From Candidatus Deferrimicrobiaceae bacterium (GTDB lineage Bacteria > Desulfobacterota > Deferrimicrobia > Deferrimicrobiales > Deferrimicrobiaceae): a DNA stretch of 64,000 nucleotides. Of this stretch, positions 45,901-54,408 are shown in pieces. A program made the translations under genes and the position numbers. Numbering within the stretch: position 1 is the first letter of the stretch; each line of letters opens with the position of its first letter. The notes under the pieces are model-generated. The model saw nothing but the letters and a program-made list of their open reading frames with translations. It was not told the DNA's origin and ran no database searches. The DNA lies in contig DASXVV010000013.1 in the NCBI GenBank assembly GCA_036504035.1, positions 232,362-296,361 on the forward strand. Reading direction: 5' to 3'.

Positions 45901-46796
45901 GATCTATCTCGTTCTTCTCCAGGCAAGTTGCGTCAGCCGCCCGAGGCGAACACGGGCAGGCGATTCCTCTCTTCCTGGTGACCGTCGTGCTCCTGCTTTC
46001 GCTGATCTATACCGCCGTTTACCTTTCCCACCAGGGAGTATTGATGGTCTCGTCCGCCAATGCCATCGACTCGGTTGCCATTTCGGCGGCCACCTGGGAA
46101 TCGCGCAGCCTAAACCTCATCGCGGCCCTCAACGAGGGGGTCTATCAATGCATCCGGCTCATCCGATGGGTGTGCGCAATCTGGGCGGTGGCGGCTCTCG
46201 CCGCAGCGACCGGTTACGGCCTGCCGTTTTTCTCGACCTACTCCGACTACGCACGTGGGATCATCCGAAACCTCTGGAATCGGGCACGGGAGCTCTCCGA
46301 ATGGGCCGATCGCGTCAAGGAGATCACCCCTTCCCTCGTGGCCGTGGAAACCGTATCCCTATCCTCTAAATTAAACGTCGCAGGGATGTTGTCTCCGTCA
46401 AATCCAGGTGGCCCGCATGACGGAGCCGACACGCTTGAGCTCCACCTGAAAAAAGGCGAACCGATCGGATTGTCCGAGGCCCTCGGCCCCATTCTCTCGA
46501 TCCTGAACTCCGGTCTCGGGAAAGCGGTTAAATCCATCCTGAACCCGATCCTCGCCGGCCTCCTGGGGGGGTCTCCTGAGCCGATTCGGTTGCTGGTCCC
46601 TGAAAACGATTTCCCCGACCGTCAATTCGTACGTTTCGGTGGATACCGGATCGAAGAAGGGCTCGACCTCCCATTCATCGGGACCTTCGGTCGACGCCGA
46701 TATGCGTACGTCTCCTATGCGCAGCCTTACGGAGGGGGGGCCACCCAGATGACCTGGAAATCGCGGCTCTTTGAAAAAGAGGATCGACCGGAATGA
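45897..46796 (+). CDS. TadG-like pilus-associated protein
   Basis: A 299-residue protein with an N-terminal helix near residues 20-45 (GQAIPLFLVTVVLLLSLIYT) and a second hydrophobic stretch (IRLIRWVCAIWAVAALAAAT). The N-terminal part resembles the Flp pilus TadE/TadG-like domain. The C-terminal 180 residues are periplasmic and unrecognised. ATGA overlaps with the genes on both sides suggest tight coupling in the Tad operon. Confidence 0.6.
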   Translation: MRSISFFSRQVASAARGEHGQAIPLFLVTVVLLLSLIYTAVYLSHQGVLMVSSANAIDSVAISAATWESRSLNLIAALNEGVYQCIRLIRWVCAIWAVAALAAATGYGLPFFSTYSDYARGIIRNLWNRARELSEWADRVKEITPSLVAVETVSLSSKLNVAGMLSPSNPGGPHDGADTLELHLKKGEPIGLSEALGPILSILNSGLGKAVKSILNPILAGLLGGSPEPIRLLVPENDFPDRQFVRFGGYRIEEGLDLPFIGTFGRRRYAYVSYAQPYGGGATQMTWKSRLFEKEDRPE

Positions 46797-47269
46797 AACG
46801 GTGTCGGTCCAATACCGGATTTGCCCTCCTGGAGACCGCCCTGATGCTTCCGCTCCTTTCGGTCATGTTGATCGGGATCTATGCTTTCGGAAACACTTTG
46901 ACGGTTCTTTCGATGGCGGAGTCCGAATCCCACGCGGAAACGCTCCGTGTCGCAAGAAAGCAGACATCGTCGGCAACGAGATGGAACGACCTTTTCCCGG
47001 CCGGGGAGAAAGGGTTGGAGTCCCATTCGTCCGAAGGATCGGGAGCAAGGATTCTCCCTTCTCCGTTACCGACCCTCGCGGCTCGGGCTAAAGTTACCGT
47101 CTCGATCGACCGAGATTGGGACATCTGGACCCGATCGTATTTAGGGATCAAATCCCAAAAGCTTGGCCGGAATGCAGAATTATCCGGCGATTGCTGGGAC
47201 GCCGGAACCGCCTCCGGGATAAAAGTCCGAGCCGTGGTCAGCGCCCTCGCGGTTTCCGGAGCACTCTGA
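46793..47269 (+). CDS. TadE/TadF-like minor pilin
   Basis: A 158-residue protein with NTGFALLETALMLPLLSVML near the start, a cut-site-like sequence with Glu after the conserved Leu-Leu and one helix. The rest is polar with two Cys (one in ELSGDCWDAG). It looks like the second of two minor pilins of the Tad set. ATGA overlaps with the previous gene. Confidence 0.65.
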   Translation: MKRCRSNTGFALLETALMLPLLSVMLIGIYAFGNTLTVLSMAESESHAETLRVARKQTSSATRWNDLFPAGEKGLESHSSEGSGARILPSPLPTLAARAKVTVSIDRDWDIWTRSYLGIKSQKLGRNAELSGDCWDAGTASGIKVRAVVSALAVSGAL

Positions 47270-47778
47270 TGCGTCGCCTCCTCTGCGCACTCATCATCGG
47301 ATGCGTTGGTTTTACATTCTGGTCCGCCCGTCCTGCAAGCGGCCAATGGTTCCATCCTTTGACGAAGGGAAGGTATTCGATCCAGCTGGATGACCGATTG
47401 TTCCTGGGGGTCCCTGACAAGGCTGACAACATCTCGCTTCTGAAACAAGCCCGCGGGATGGCCCGTTCCGATTCTCTCCTCTATCGGACGGTATCCGGTG
47501 CAGCGGAGCACGGAATGACCCGTCTCCCATCCGTTTTAAAAAGACAACGAACCCTCCGATTCGAATCCGCCGACGGAGATAAGGAAATATGCATCGGGCG
47601 AATCAATCGGGTCTTCCACCCCGAAGGTTTATTCCTGGAAAAAGAATGGAAGTACGTTTCTGCCGGGAGCAAACGAAAAACCGGAGTAGCCATAAGCACT
47701 TCGAAAGGAGGAAAGACAATTGTCCTTATCGACCAGGATCGCGGATCGTTTCTCTCGATTGCGATACAAGCCCAATGA
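47269..47778 (+). CDS. Unrecognised secreted protein in the Tad operon
   Basis: A 169-residue protein with a signal peptide (LLCALIIGCVGFTFWSARPASG) and a mature part rich in basic residues (GRYSIQLDDRLFLGVPDKAD, HGMTRLPSVLKRQRTLRF). No domain recognised. Its 3' end overlaps cpaB by 59 bases, with the cpaB ribosome binding site AGGAGG inside it. Perhaps a periplasmic pilus accessory protein, in the place where TadD or RcpB-type genes stand in other loci. Confidence 0.6.
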   Translation: MRRLLCALIIGCVGFTFWSARPASGQWFHPLTKGRYSIQLDDRLFLGVPDKADNISLLKQARGMARSDSLLYRTVSGAAEHGMTRLPSVLKRQRTLRFESADGDKEICIGRINRVFHPEGLFLEKEWKYVSAGSKRKTGVAISTSKGGKTIVLIDQDRGSFLSIAIQAQ

Positions 47779-48517
47779 CTGGTCCAGATGGATGCCGCTC
47801 CTGTCCGGGGTGGTCTTGACTGCCGCGGCAATCATGATGGCCAGGTCGCGCATCGAGGCGGCGAAGATCGATCTCATCGACAAGGCACGGCCGGTTGATA
47901 TCGTGGTGGCTGCCAAGCCAATTCATGATGGCGACGCCTTTACCGCCTCGAATATCGCAAGAAAGTCGATCCCCGTTTCCGGTACGGGAAAAAGAAACAT
48001 CCCCGCCTCCGAGTTCAACCTGCTCTTGAATGCAAAGAGCAAGGGTGAGATCGAACCAGGTGAACCGATCCTCTGGACGGATGTCGACGAGCCTTTCGAA
48101 ACCGAGGGCTTCTCCCTCTCCATTTCACGGGGCAAAAGGGCCATAACGCTCGAAGCCGACATCACCGCTTCATTTGCCGGTTTGCTTCGAACCGGCGATC
48201 ACGTCGATATCCTTTGCAAGCCGTCAAACGAATGGATTCGCGATATTCCAGTGCTCGCAATCAACCCCCAGTACAACCGATCGGGGGCTCGCGAGCAGGA
48301 AGAGGTCGCGACCGTCACATTGTCGGTGACCCGAGATGAGGGTGCTCGCCTGTCCGGCGGATCGCGCGATGGAAAGCTACTCTGGTTTCTCCGGAATCCG
48401 AACGACAACCTGGCCGCCCCGGTGTGCAAGATATCGCGGAATCATCCAAAAGCGGTTGAAGTCTGGAAAGGGGGCATTCCCGAGTCGAACGGCGTGCCGA
48501 TCGCGTGGGGAAAATGA
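47720..48517 (+). CDS. cpaB: Flp pilus assembly protein CpaB/RcpC
   Basis: A 265-residue protein with an N-terminal helix (WMPLLSGVVLTAAAIMMA) and a SAF-type domain (VDIVVAAKPIHDGDAFTA) as in CpaB/RcpC, followed by GLLRTGDHVDILCKPS. It helps place the secretin. The TTG start at 47720 is supported by AGGAGGAA just upstream. Confidence 0.87.
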   Translation: MSLSTRIADRFSRLRYKPNDWSRWMPLLSGVVLTAAAIMMARSRIEAAKIDLIDKARPVDIVVAAKPIHDGDAFTASNIARKSIPVSGTGKRNIPASEFNLLLNAKSKGEIEPGEPILWTDVDEPFETEGFSLSISRGKRAITLEADITASFAGLLRTGDHVDILCKPSNEWIRDIPVLAINPQYNRSGAREQEEVATVTLSVTRDEGARLSGGSRDGKLLWFLRNPNDNLAAPVCKISRNHPKAVEVWKGGIPESNGVPIAWGK

Positions 48518-49710
48518 GAAGTGGCCTAACCATAAGAATTCTGACTTTTGTTTTGGCCCTGATCACTTGCGGCGTGGAGACTGCGTTCTCCAGCGATGAA
48601 ATCGTCCGACTCCAAGCTGGCTTCCAGAGAGTGTTCGATCACGTCGGAGTTACACGGATCTCCGTCGGCAATCCTGAACTACTCGAAGCCCGTCCGTTCC
48701 CGGGCGGAAAGGGGGTTCTCGTAGTCGCGAAAAAGGAAGGGGAAACAGACCTCGTCGTATGGGACAAGAACGGGAAAACCGAGCGAATGATCGAGATCTA
48801 TTCCTCGGGGGGCAGCAACTTGTCCGAGGCAGAGGCATTCGCCAGGAATTTCCCCGGGATTCGGGTCGACCGAACCGGAAAGACGATCCTTTTCAAGGGA
48901 AATGTCGCCACGGCAGAGGACAAAAAGCTGATCGAATCGTATGCAGCAGGCCATCCGGGCGTACTTGCCGGCATCGTCCTCCCAGAAGACGGAAAGCGTC
49001 TGCTCTCTTATGACCTCAAAATCATCGAACTCAGCAAGGGAGCGGCCACCCAGATCGGAGTTCGATTCCCGGATGCGCTCATGGCGAGCGCTTCCTGGGC
49101 CAATAGCCCCGGTGGCCTGTTTACCGTCGGCTCCCAATTCGAAACGCGACTGAACATGCTCATGGCGGACGGAAAGGCGCGCATCCTTGCCAATCCTCGC
49201 CTTGTTTGTGAAAGCGGATCCTCCGCCGATTTCCTTGCCGGGGGCGAGATACCGATCGTGTTGATCACTACGAAGACCCGAACCGTCGAATGGAAGAACT
49301 ACGGCATCATCCTGAAGCTGTCTCCTGTTCTGAAGGCTGACAACTCAATCTCGACGCACGTGACCGTCGAGATCAGTACGATCGATCACGGAAGCGGCTC
49401 CTCCGACGTTCCCGCTTTCCTGACGCGTCGCGTCACGACTGTGTTTTCAACCCCGGCCGGCACGACTGTCATGCTTTCCGGACTCGTAAAAAGCGAAACA
49501 GCCAAGGACGTGGCGCGCGTGCCGTTGCTCGGCCAAATCCCGATCCTCGGCGAGTTATTCAAATCCCGAAGCTTCCGGGACAACCAGACCGAACTGGCCA
49601 TCTTCATCACGCCCTCTGATCTAACCATCCATGAAGGTGACAAGTTGTCGGATTGGGAAAAGAAGTCCTCCAGCATGGACGAATCCTTGAACTACCGATT
49701 GATCGACTGA
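48514..49710 (+). CDS. cpaC: Flp pilus secretin CpaC/RcpA
   Basis: A 398-residue secretin that forms the outer-membrane channel for the Flp pilus. It has a signal peptide (ILTFVLALITCGVETAFS), an N-domain with VTRISVGNPELLEARPF, a BON-like segment (RTGKTILFKGNVATAEDKKL) and the secretin core ending TTVMLSGLVKSETAK, VPLLGQIPILGELFKS and TELAIFITP. ATGA overlap with cpaB; a GTG at 48505 is also in frame. Confidence 0.92.
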   Translation: MRSGLTIRILTFVLALITCGVETAFSSDEIVRLQAGFQRVFDHVGVTRISVGNPELLEARPFPGGKGVLVVAKKEGETDLVVWDKNGKTERMIEIYSSGGSNLSEAEAFARNFPGIRVDRTGKTILFKGNVATAEDKKLIESYAAGHPGVLAGIVLPEDGKRLLSYDLKIIELSKGAATQIGVRFPDALMASASWANSPGGLFTVGSQFETRLNMLMADGKARILANPRLVCESGSSADFLAGGEIPIVLITTKTRTVEWKNYGIILKLSPVLKADNSISTHVTVEISTIDHGSGSSDVPAFLTRRVTTVFSTPAGTTVMLSGLVKSETAKDVARVPLLGQIPILGELFKSRSFRDNQTELAIFITPSDLTIHEGDKLSDWEKKSSSMDESLNYRLID

Positions 49711-49720
49711 GGGGGCCATC

Positions 49721-50935
49721 ATGATTCCAGACTTGATCACAACCTTGCACGCCCGGGCGATCGAACATCTCGATTTGAGAAACACAGGGAATATCGACGG
49801 CGATGCTGGAAGATGGCGCGAGATAGCTGTCCGCTTTCTCGATCGTGAAATGGAGGAAATGGGTATTCCCGAGTCCGACCAGTTTCTCGTTCGAACCGTG
49901 ATCATCGACGAGATGTTCTCTTATGGGCCAATCACTCCCCTTTTGCGGGACCCGGACGTATCCGAGGTTATGGTCGTCGGCAAAGATCTTGTCTATTTCG
50001 AAAAAAACGGAATCATCCAGCAATCCACCGTCAAGTTTTCGAGCGATAATTCTCTCCGAGCGGCGATCGACCGTATCATTACATCGGTGAATCGCCGACT
50101 CGACGAATCGAACCCGTTTGCCGACGCGCGCCTCCCGGATGGGTCCCGCGTCAACGCCATCATCCCGCCGGTATCGCTGTCCGGCCCCTGTCTTACGATC
50201 AGAAAATTCCGTCCAACACCCTACTCAATGCCTGAACTTGTTTCCATCGGCGCCCTGTCTCACGAGGCCGCGGTGTTCCTTGAATCCGCCGTGACGGGCC
50301 GGATGAACATCATCATTTCGGGCGGAACCGGATCCGGCAAGACGACCATGCTCAATGCCCTCAGCCAGTTTATTCCGGATTCCGAGCGGGTCATCACGAT
50401 CGAGGATGCGGCTGAAATCCGCCTGGTCAAGCCCCACGTTGTCCGCCTCGAGTCGAGGCCGCCCAACGTCGAGGGGAAAGGCGAAGTCACCATACGCGAT
50501 CTCGTCCGGAACTCTCTTCGAATGCGGCCCGACCGGATCATCGTTGGGGAGTGCCGGGGAGCCGAAGCGCTCGACATGCTCCAGGCGATGAACACCGGCC
50601 ACGACGGATCCATCACGACCGGGCATGCGAATACGCCTCGAGACATGCTCAGACGCCTGGAGACTATGGTGCTTGTCGGGGGAATCGATATCCCGATTCG
50701 CGCCATTCGGGAACAGATCGCCTCGGCCATCGAACTGATCGTCCATGTTTCACGTCTCGGAAACGGCAAAAGGGCGATAACCTCCATCACCGAAATCGCC
50801 GGTATAGGAGATAACCAGATTCTCCTGCAGGATATCTTCCAGCGAGACGCCAAAGGCAAAAGGGACGAAGATCCCCCACTCCTGCGAACCGGTATTCGAT
50901 CAAAAATCGAATCCGGCGACGACGGAGGTTGGTGA
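49721..50935 (+). CDS. cpaF: Flp pilus ATPase CpaF/TadA
   Basis: A 404-residue secretion ATPase. Features: EMFSYGPITPLLRDPDVSEV, SGGTGSGKTTMLNALSQFI as Walker A, ITIEDAAEIRLVKPHVVRLE, and the Walker B RIIVGECRGAEALDMLQAMN followed by GHDGSITTGHANTPRDML. It powers pilus assembly and, in Tad systems, retraction. Length is a little short in the N-terminal part. The stop overlaps the tadB ATG. Confidence 0.95.
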   Translation: MIPDLITTLHARAIEHLDLRNTGNIDGDAGRWREIAVRFLDREMEEMGIPESDQFLVRTVIIDEMFSYGPITPLLRDPDVSEVMVVGKDLVYFEKNGIIQQSTVKFSSDNSLRAAIDRIITSVNRRLDESNPFADARLPDGSRVNAIIPPVSLSGPCLTIRKFRPTPYSMPELVSIGALSHEAAVFLESAVTGRMNIIISGGTGSGKTTMLNALSQFIPDSERVITIEDAAEIRLVKPHVVRLESRPPNVEGKGEVTIRDLVRNSLRMRPDRIIVGECRGAEALDMLQAMNTGHDGSITTGHANTPRDMLRRLETMVLVGGIDIPIRAIREQIASAIELIVHVSRLGNGKRAITSITEIAGIGDNQILLQDIFQRDAKGKRDEDPPLLRTGIRSKIESGDDGGW

Positions 50936-51780
50936 TGGGACCGATCGAATGGGTGTTCTTCGGAGCGGGGGCAATTTCCCTCGCGGTATTTTCAATCTCG
51001 ACACTATATCCATATACCGTTGAGCGCATCGAGGAAGTGGCCGAACGACGGTCCAACCATCTTAAAAACGACTTCCTGCATTTATCGACCCGACGGGTCA
51101 TCTTGGTATTCCTGATCCTGGGGGTCATCGCAGGCGCCGTTTTGTTTTGGGTTGCGCAAAATATCTGGTGGTCCTTGCTTGCCTCCGCATTGCCCGTTTT
51201 TCTTTCCGGGTTGGCCGTCCGCCGCTACCGTCGACGAAGGTGCCAAAAGGTCGTCTCCCAGTTGCCGACCTTGTTGGACACGATCTCCGGATATATCAAG
51301 GCCGGTCACAGCTTTCCGGAGGCGCTATCCCATGCAATCCCGCTTCTTCCCCGCGGTATCCGGGAAGATGTTGCATGGCTTTCCCGCATGAATCGCCTCG
51401 GCACGCCTCTTCCCGAGGCTTTTCTCGCCTGGGAGCGAAATAATCCTTCCCCTGAAATGACGTTGGTCGCCCGCCCCATGCGAGTCGCCCTTTCCTCCGG
51501 GGGGAATGTGACCACCCTCCTGGAAAGGATCCGGAATGTGCTGCGGTCGCGACAACGGCAACAAGACAAGATGCGCAGCATGACCGCCCAGGCCCGGCTC
51601 CAGGCGTTGGTGCTGACCATGCTGCCTCCGATCTTTCTCCTTGTCCTGACGAAAATGGATCCCGGATTCTGGCGCGCGATCACCACCACTCCCGTTGGCC
51701 GAACGATCCTTGTCCTGGCGACAACTTTACAGTTCCTGGGCTGGGTGTTCATTCGAAAGATGCTGGCGGTCAAACCATGA
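50935..51780 (+). CDS. tadB: Tad inner-membrane platform protein TadB
   Basis: A 281-residue protein with about four helices and a T2SSF-type domain: LPTLLDTISGYIKAGHSFPE and MRVALSSGGNVTTLLERIRN. ATG 50935 is preceded by GGAGG and overlaps the cpaF stop. GTG 50932 and TTG 50929 are possible alternatives. With TadC it makes the platform for pilus growth. Confidence 0.9.
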   Translation: MGPIEWVFFGAGAISLAVFSISTLYPYTVERIEEVAERRSNHLKNDFLHLSTRRVILVFLILGVIAGAVLFWVAQNIWWSLLASALPVFLSGLAVRRYRRRRCQKVVSQLPTLLDTISGYIKAGHSFPEALSHAIPLLPRGIREDVAWLSRMNRLGTPLPEAFLAWERNNPSPEMTLVARPMRVALSSGGNVTTLLERIRNVLRSRQRQQDKMRSMTAQARLQALVLTMLPPIFLLVLTKMDPGFWRAITTTPVGRTILVLATTLQFLGWVFIRKMLAVKP

Positions 51781-52598
51781 AGTCGCTAGAACCGATCCTG
51801 ATCGCGGTCCTGTTTTTTTCCGGGATCTGCTTTCTCGCGTGGTTCTGGTCCCGGCTAGATGCCGGACCGACCTTGAGGCGCCTGAAGGAACGCTACGTTA
51901 TTATCCACAAAGAAATCACCAACAAGATGATTGTATCCGGCATGATCGCGATTCCCGGCATCCGGCTTGTCGACCCGGTCAAAAGCTGGCTCTGTGCCGA
52001 GGTGGCGTCCATTTGTGTCGCTACCGCGCAGATCGCATATTCTCCCCGATCGCCCGGGTATCTCCTTGCCATCGCTCCACTCAGTTTGTTCTTCGGAGCA
52101 TCTACCCTCCTGATTTCCCTAAAAAGCGAGTCTTCCGGGATCATCTCCACTTTCCAGCAGGACTTGCCCTTGGCTTCTTTCCTGATGTCGCTTTTGATCG
52201 AATCCGGCATGGGAGCCTCATCGGCGATGCAGGAGACCGTGGGTGCCCTGCCGCCTCGCTCCTGCGCGAGCGAACTGCGGGAAATGTTGCGAGGGCGGGA
52301 ACTAGGGGTTCCAAAACATGAGATGTTCGAAGGATCGCGAGTTAGGGTTCCCCTCGACGACTATCGGGCATTTCTTAACCTGATCGAGCAAGGGGAACGG
52401 CTGGGGATCGGATTGTCGCAGGGGTTGAATGAGCTGTCCGGTCGCATCCTCGAGTCACAGGCGCATCGGGCTGAAATGCTGGCGCAGCAGGCCGCGGTCA
52501 AGATGTTGCTTCCGCTGGTGCTGTTCATCTTTCCCGCGGTATTCCTGATCGTCTTGTCGCCTGTGATCCTGAATCTTTGCGGTATGGCGGGGTGGTGA
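51777..52598 (+). CDS. tadC: Tad inner-membrane platform protein TadC
   Basis: A 273-residue protein with helices at the N-terminus and C-terminus and a T2SSF domain: [40 protein letters not shown] and LAQQAAVKMLLPLVLFIFPA. The ATGA overlaps the tadB stop. TadB-TadC order is standard. Confidence 0.9.
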   Translation: MKSLEPILIAVLFFSGICFLAWFWSRLDAGPTLRRLKERYVIIHKEITNKMIVSGMIAIPGIRLVDPVKSWLCAEVASICVATAQIAYSPRSPGYLLAIAPLSLFFGASTLLISLKSESSGIISTFQQDLPLASFLMSLLIESGMGASSAMQETVGALPPRSCASELREMLRGRELGVPKHEMFEGSRVRVPLDDYRAFLNLIEQGERLGIGLSQGLNELSGRILESQAHRAEMLAQQAAVKMLLPLVLFIFPAVFLIVLSPVILNLCGMAGW

Positions 52599-52817
52599 AT
52601 GAATTATCTTCCGAAGATCGTCTTGGGGGTGGTTTGCTTGTCCCTTGTCTTGGGACTCTCCCTTTCCGAAGCCGGGACCCGACGGAAATCAATCGATCAC
52701 GAGCGGTCCATCCGGCTATCGCTTCGCATCGCAGAAGCGCGACGAGATGACCGGAAGAGCCGTTACTATCGGAGTCTCGCCCGCCGCGAGAGAAACGGAT
52801 CATTCCGACGACCGTGA
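52599..52817 (+). CDS. Small unrecognised secreted protein
   Basis: A 72-residue product with a signal-like start (IVLGVVCLSLVLGLSLSEAG) and a very basic remainder (RRKSIDHERSIRLSLRIAEA). It starts directly after the tadC stop and overlaps the 3' end of the converging kinase gene by 18 bases. It may be a real last gene of the Tad operon or a chance frame. Confidence 0.45.
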   Translation: MNYLPKIVLGVVCLSLVLGLSLSEAGTRRKSIDHERSIRLSLRIAEARRDDRKSRYYRSLARRERNGSFRRP

Positions 52818-54401
52818 TCCGACCAAGGACACGATGACATTCTTGTTCCCGCGTTCTTCGACCGTCAGCAAGTATTGTCGGTCGACTCCCAGAGGTTCAT
52901 TGACGAAGCGTAGCCTGTGCTCCCCCACCGGGAATTCGATCGACCGAATCGGGGTTTCGCCAAGAAAACGATCCCCTTCATAGACCCTGGCCCAAGGAAT
53001 CGCCTGGATCGCCGGAATCACCCCAACCCGACCCGGGACAGCCAAAGTTGTGCCGATCGCCGGGGCATCGGGCAATAATACCCCGGTCGGACCCGCGACA
53101 GGCCCGGTTGAAGGGGATGCCGGGGTAGGTCCCGGGGAAAGGGCCGGGGCCAAGCCAAACACCTGGGCCGCATTCTGCTTCTGATTTCCCGCTTTCGACC
53201 TTGCGATTGGCTGGTCGAGCCTGCCCCCATTCCCCACCTCGGAATTGCGCAATCCCTTGAGCTCCAGCGGAACCTTGTTTTTTGGATCGGAGATCGATTC
53301 CGTTGACCTCTTGTCGGAATATCCCCGAGTCAGATAGGCCCCCGCCGCTCCGATGATCACGGTCGCTACGAGGCCGGCCGCAGCCTTGCGAAGTCCGCCC
53401 CCGTATGGCGTGCCAATCTCGCGCACAACTGCGTGCCGGTCCGGCGGGTCTTCGAATCGGGGAAAATCCTCGATGTCGAGTTGCGTCGCTTCTCCCACCT
53501 CACCCGGAAATAGTTCCCCCCAGAAGGTTTCGACTTCCCGCGTCGTGGCCCGGAAAGGAATTGCTGCCTCGACCGCCATCATGAACGAATCGCCGTCTTG
53601 AAAACGATCGGACGGGGAGAAAGCAAGCGACTTTCGTATCAGCGCCCTGATTTGCGGATGCGCATCGGCAGGCAACTCGACCCGATCAAGATCGAATCGT
53701 TCCAGCAATGCGCGGGCTTCTTCCATGTTTTCAGGACGAAACAGTGGTTCGCTGGCGAGAATCTCGGCCCCGACCACGGCAGCGGAAAACAGGTCCGATC
53801 GAGGGTCGTCACCCCGGCCTTCCAATGATTCAGGTGACAGGTAACCAAGCTTCCCGTCTATGGGGATCCTTTTCCCGTCGGCATCCGATCCTGATTTTCT
53901 CGAGATTCCGAAATCGGCGAGCTTGACGGTCCCGGTGCGGGTTACCAGGACGTTCGACGGGGATATATCTCGATGAATGATTCCGCGTGCGTGGAGATAG
54001 CCCAATCCCGAGAGGATGCCCTCCATCCAGAATCGCCAGACGGATAACGGAATATGCTGGCCGGTGGCGCGCAACTGGGTTATGACGAGGGAAAGGGGAA
54101 ATCCGTCCACATATTCCATGACGAGATAATATCGGTCGTTTGACTGGCCGAAGTCGAAGACGGAGACCACGTTGGGATGCGACAACGAGGATGCGAGGCG
54201 CGCCTCCCGGATGAACATGGCGCGAAAAGACTCGTTCTCGGTCAGGGCTTCATGAACGACCTTCAGTGCAACCTTTTTCGAGAACCCGTGGTCGGATCGA
54301 AGGCGACACAGGAACACCTCGGCCATCCCGCCCGAAGACAATTTTCGGACGACCGAGTATTTCCCGAACTGGACCGGTTCTTCCGGGGAGAGGTCTGCCA
54401 A
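52800..54401 (-). CDS. Membrane Ser/Thr protein kinase with PEGA-type C-terminus
   Basis: From TTG 54401 the protein has 533 residues. The kinase domain (about 12-280) has the Gly loop LSSGGMAEVF, Lys47 (VALKVV), HRDISPSN with catalytic Asp145, and the DFG Asp163 (ADFGISR). The Lys after HRDxx is Ser, a variant known in myxobacterial-type kinases. A membrane helix follows near residue 340 (AAAGLVATVIIGAAGAYLT), then a Pro/Ala-rich linker and a PEGA-like module (WARVYEGDRFLGETPI, VGEHRLRFVNEPLG). The upstream open frame overlaps the NtrY gene end and is not used. The FHA activator at 43653 is a likely partner. Confidence 0.88.
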   Translation of the reverse strand: MADLSPEEPVQFGKYSVVRKLSSGGMAEVFLCRLRSDHGFSKKVALKVVHEALTENESFRAMFIREARLASSLSHPNVVSVFDFGQSNDRYYLVMEYVDGFPLSLVITQLRATGQHIPLSVWRFWMEGILSGLGYLHARGIIHRDISPSNVLVTRTGTVKLADFGISRKSGSDADGKRIPIDGKLGYLSPESLEGRGDDPRSDLFSAAVVGAEILASEPLFRPENMEEARALLERFDLDRVELPADAHPQIRALIRKSLAFSPSDRFQDGDSFMMAVEAAIPFRATTREVETFWGELFPGEVGEATQLDIEDFPRFEDPPDRHAVVREIGTPYGGGLRKAAAGLVATVIIGAAGAYLTRGYSDKRSTESISDPKNKVPLELKGLRNSEVGNGGRLDQPIARSKAGNQKQNAAQVFGLAPALSPGPTPASPSTGPVAGPTGVLLPDAPAIGTTLAVPGRVGVIPAIQAIPWARVYEGDRFLGETPIRSIEFPVGEHRLRFVNEPLGVDRQYLLTVEERGNKNVIVSLVGSRSSE

Positions 54402-54408
54402 TGGTTTG

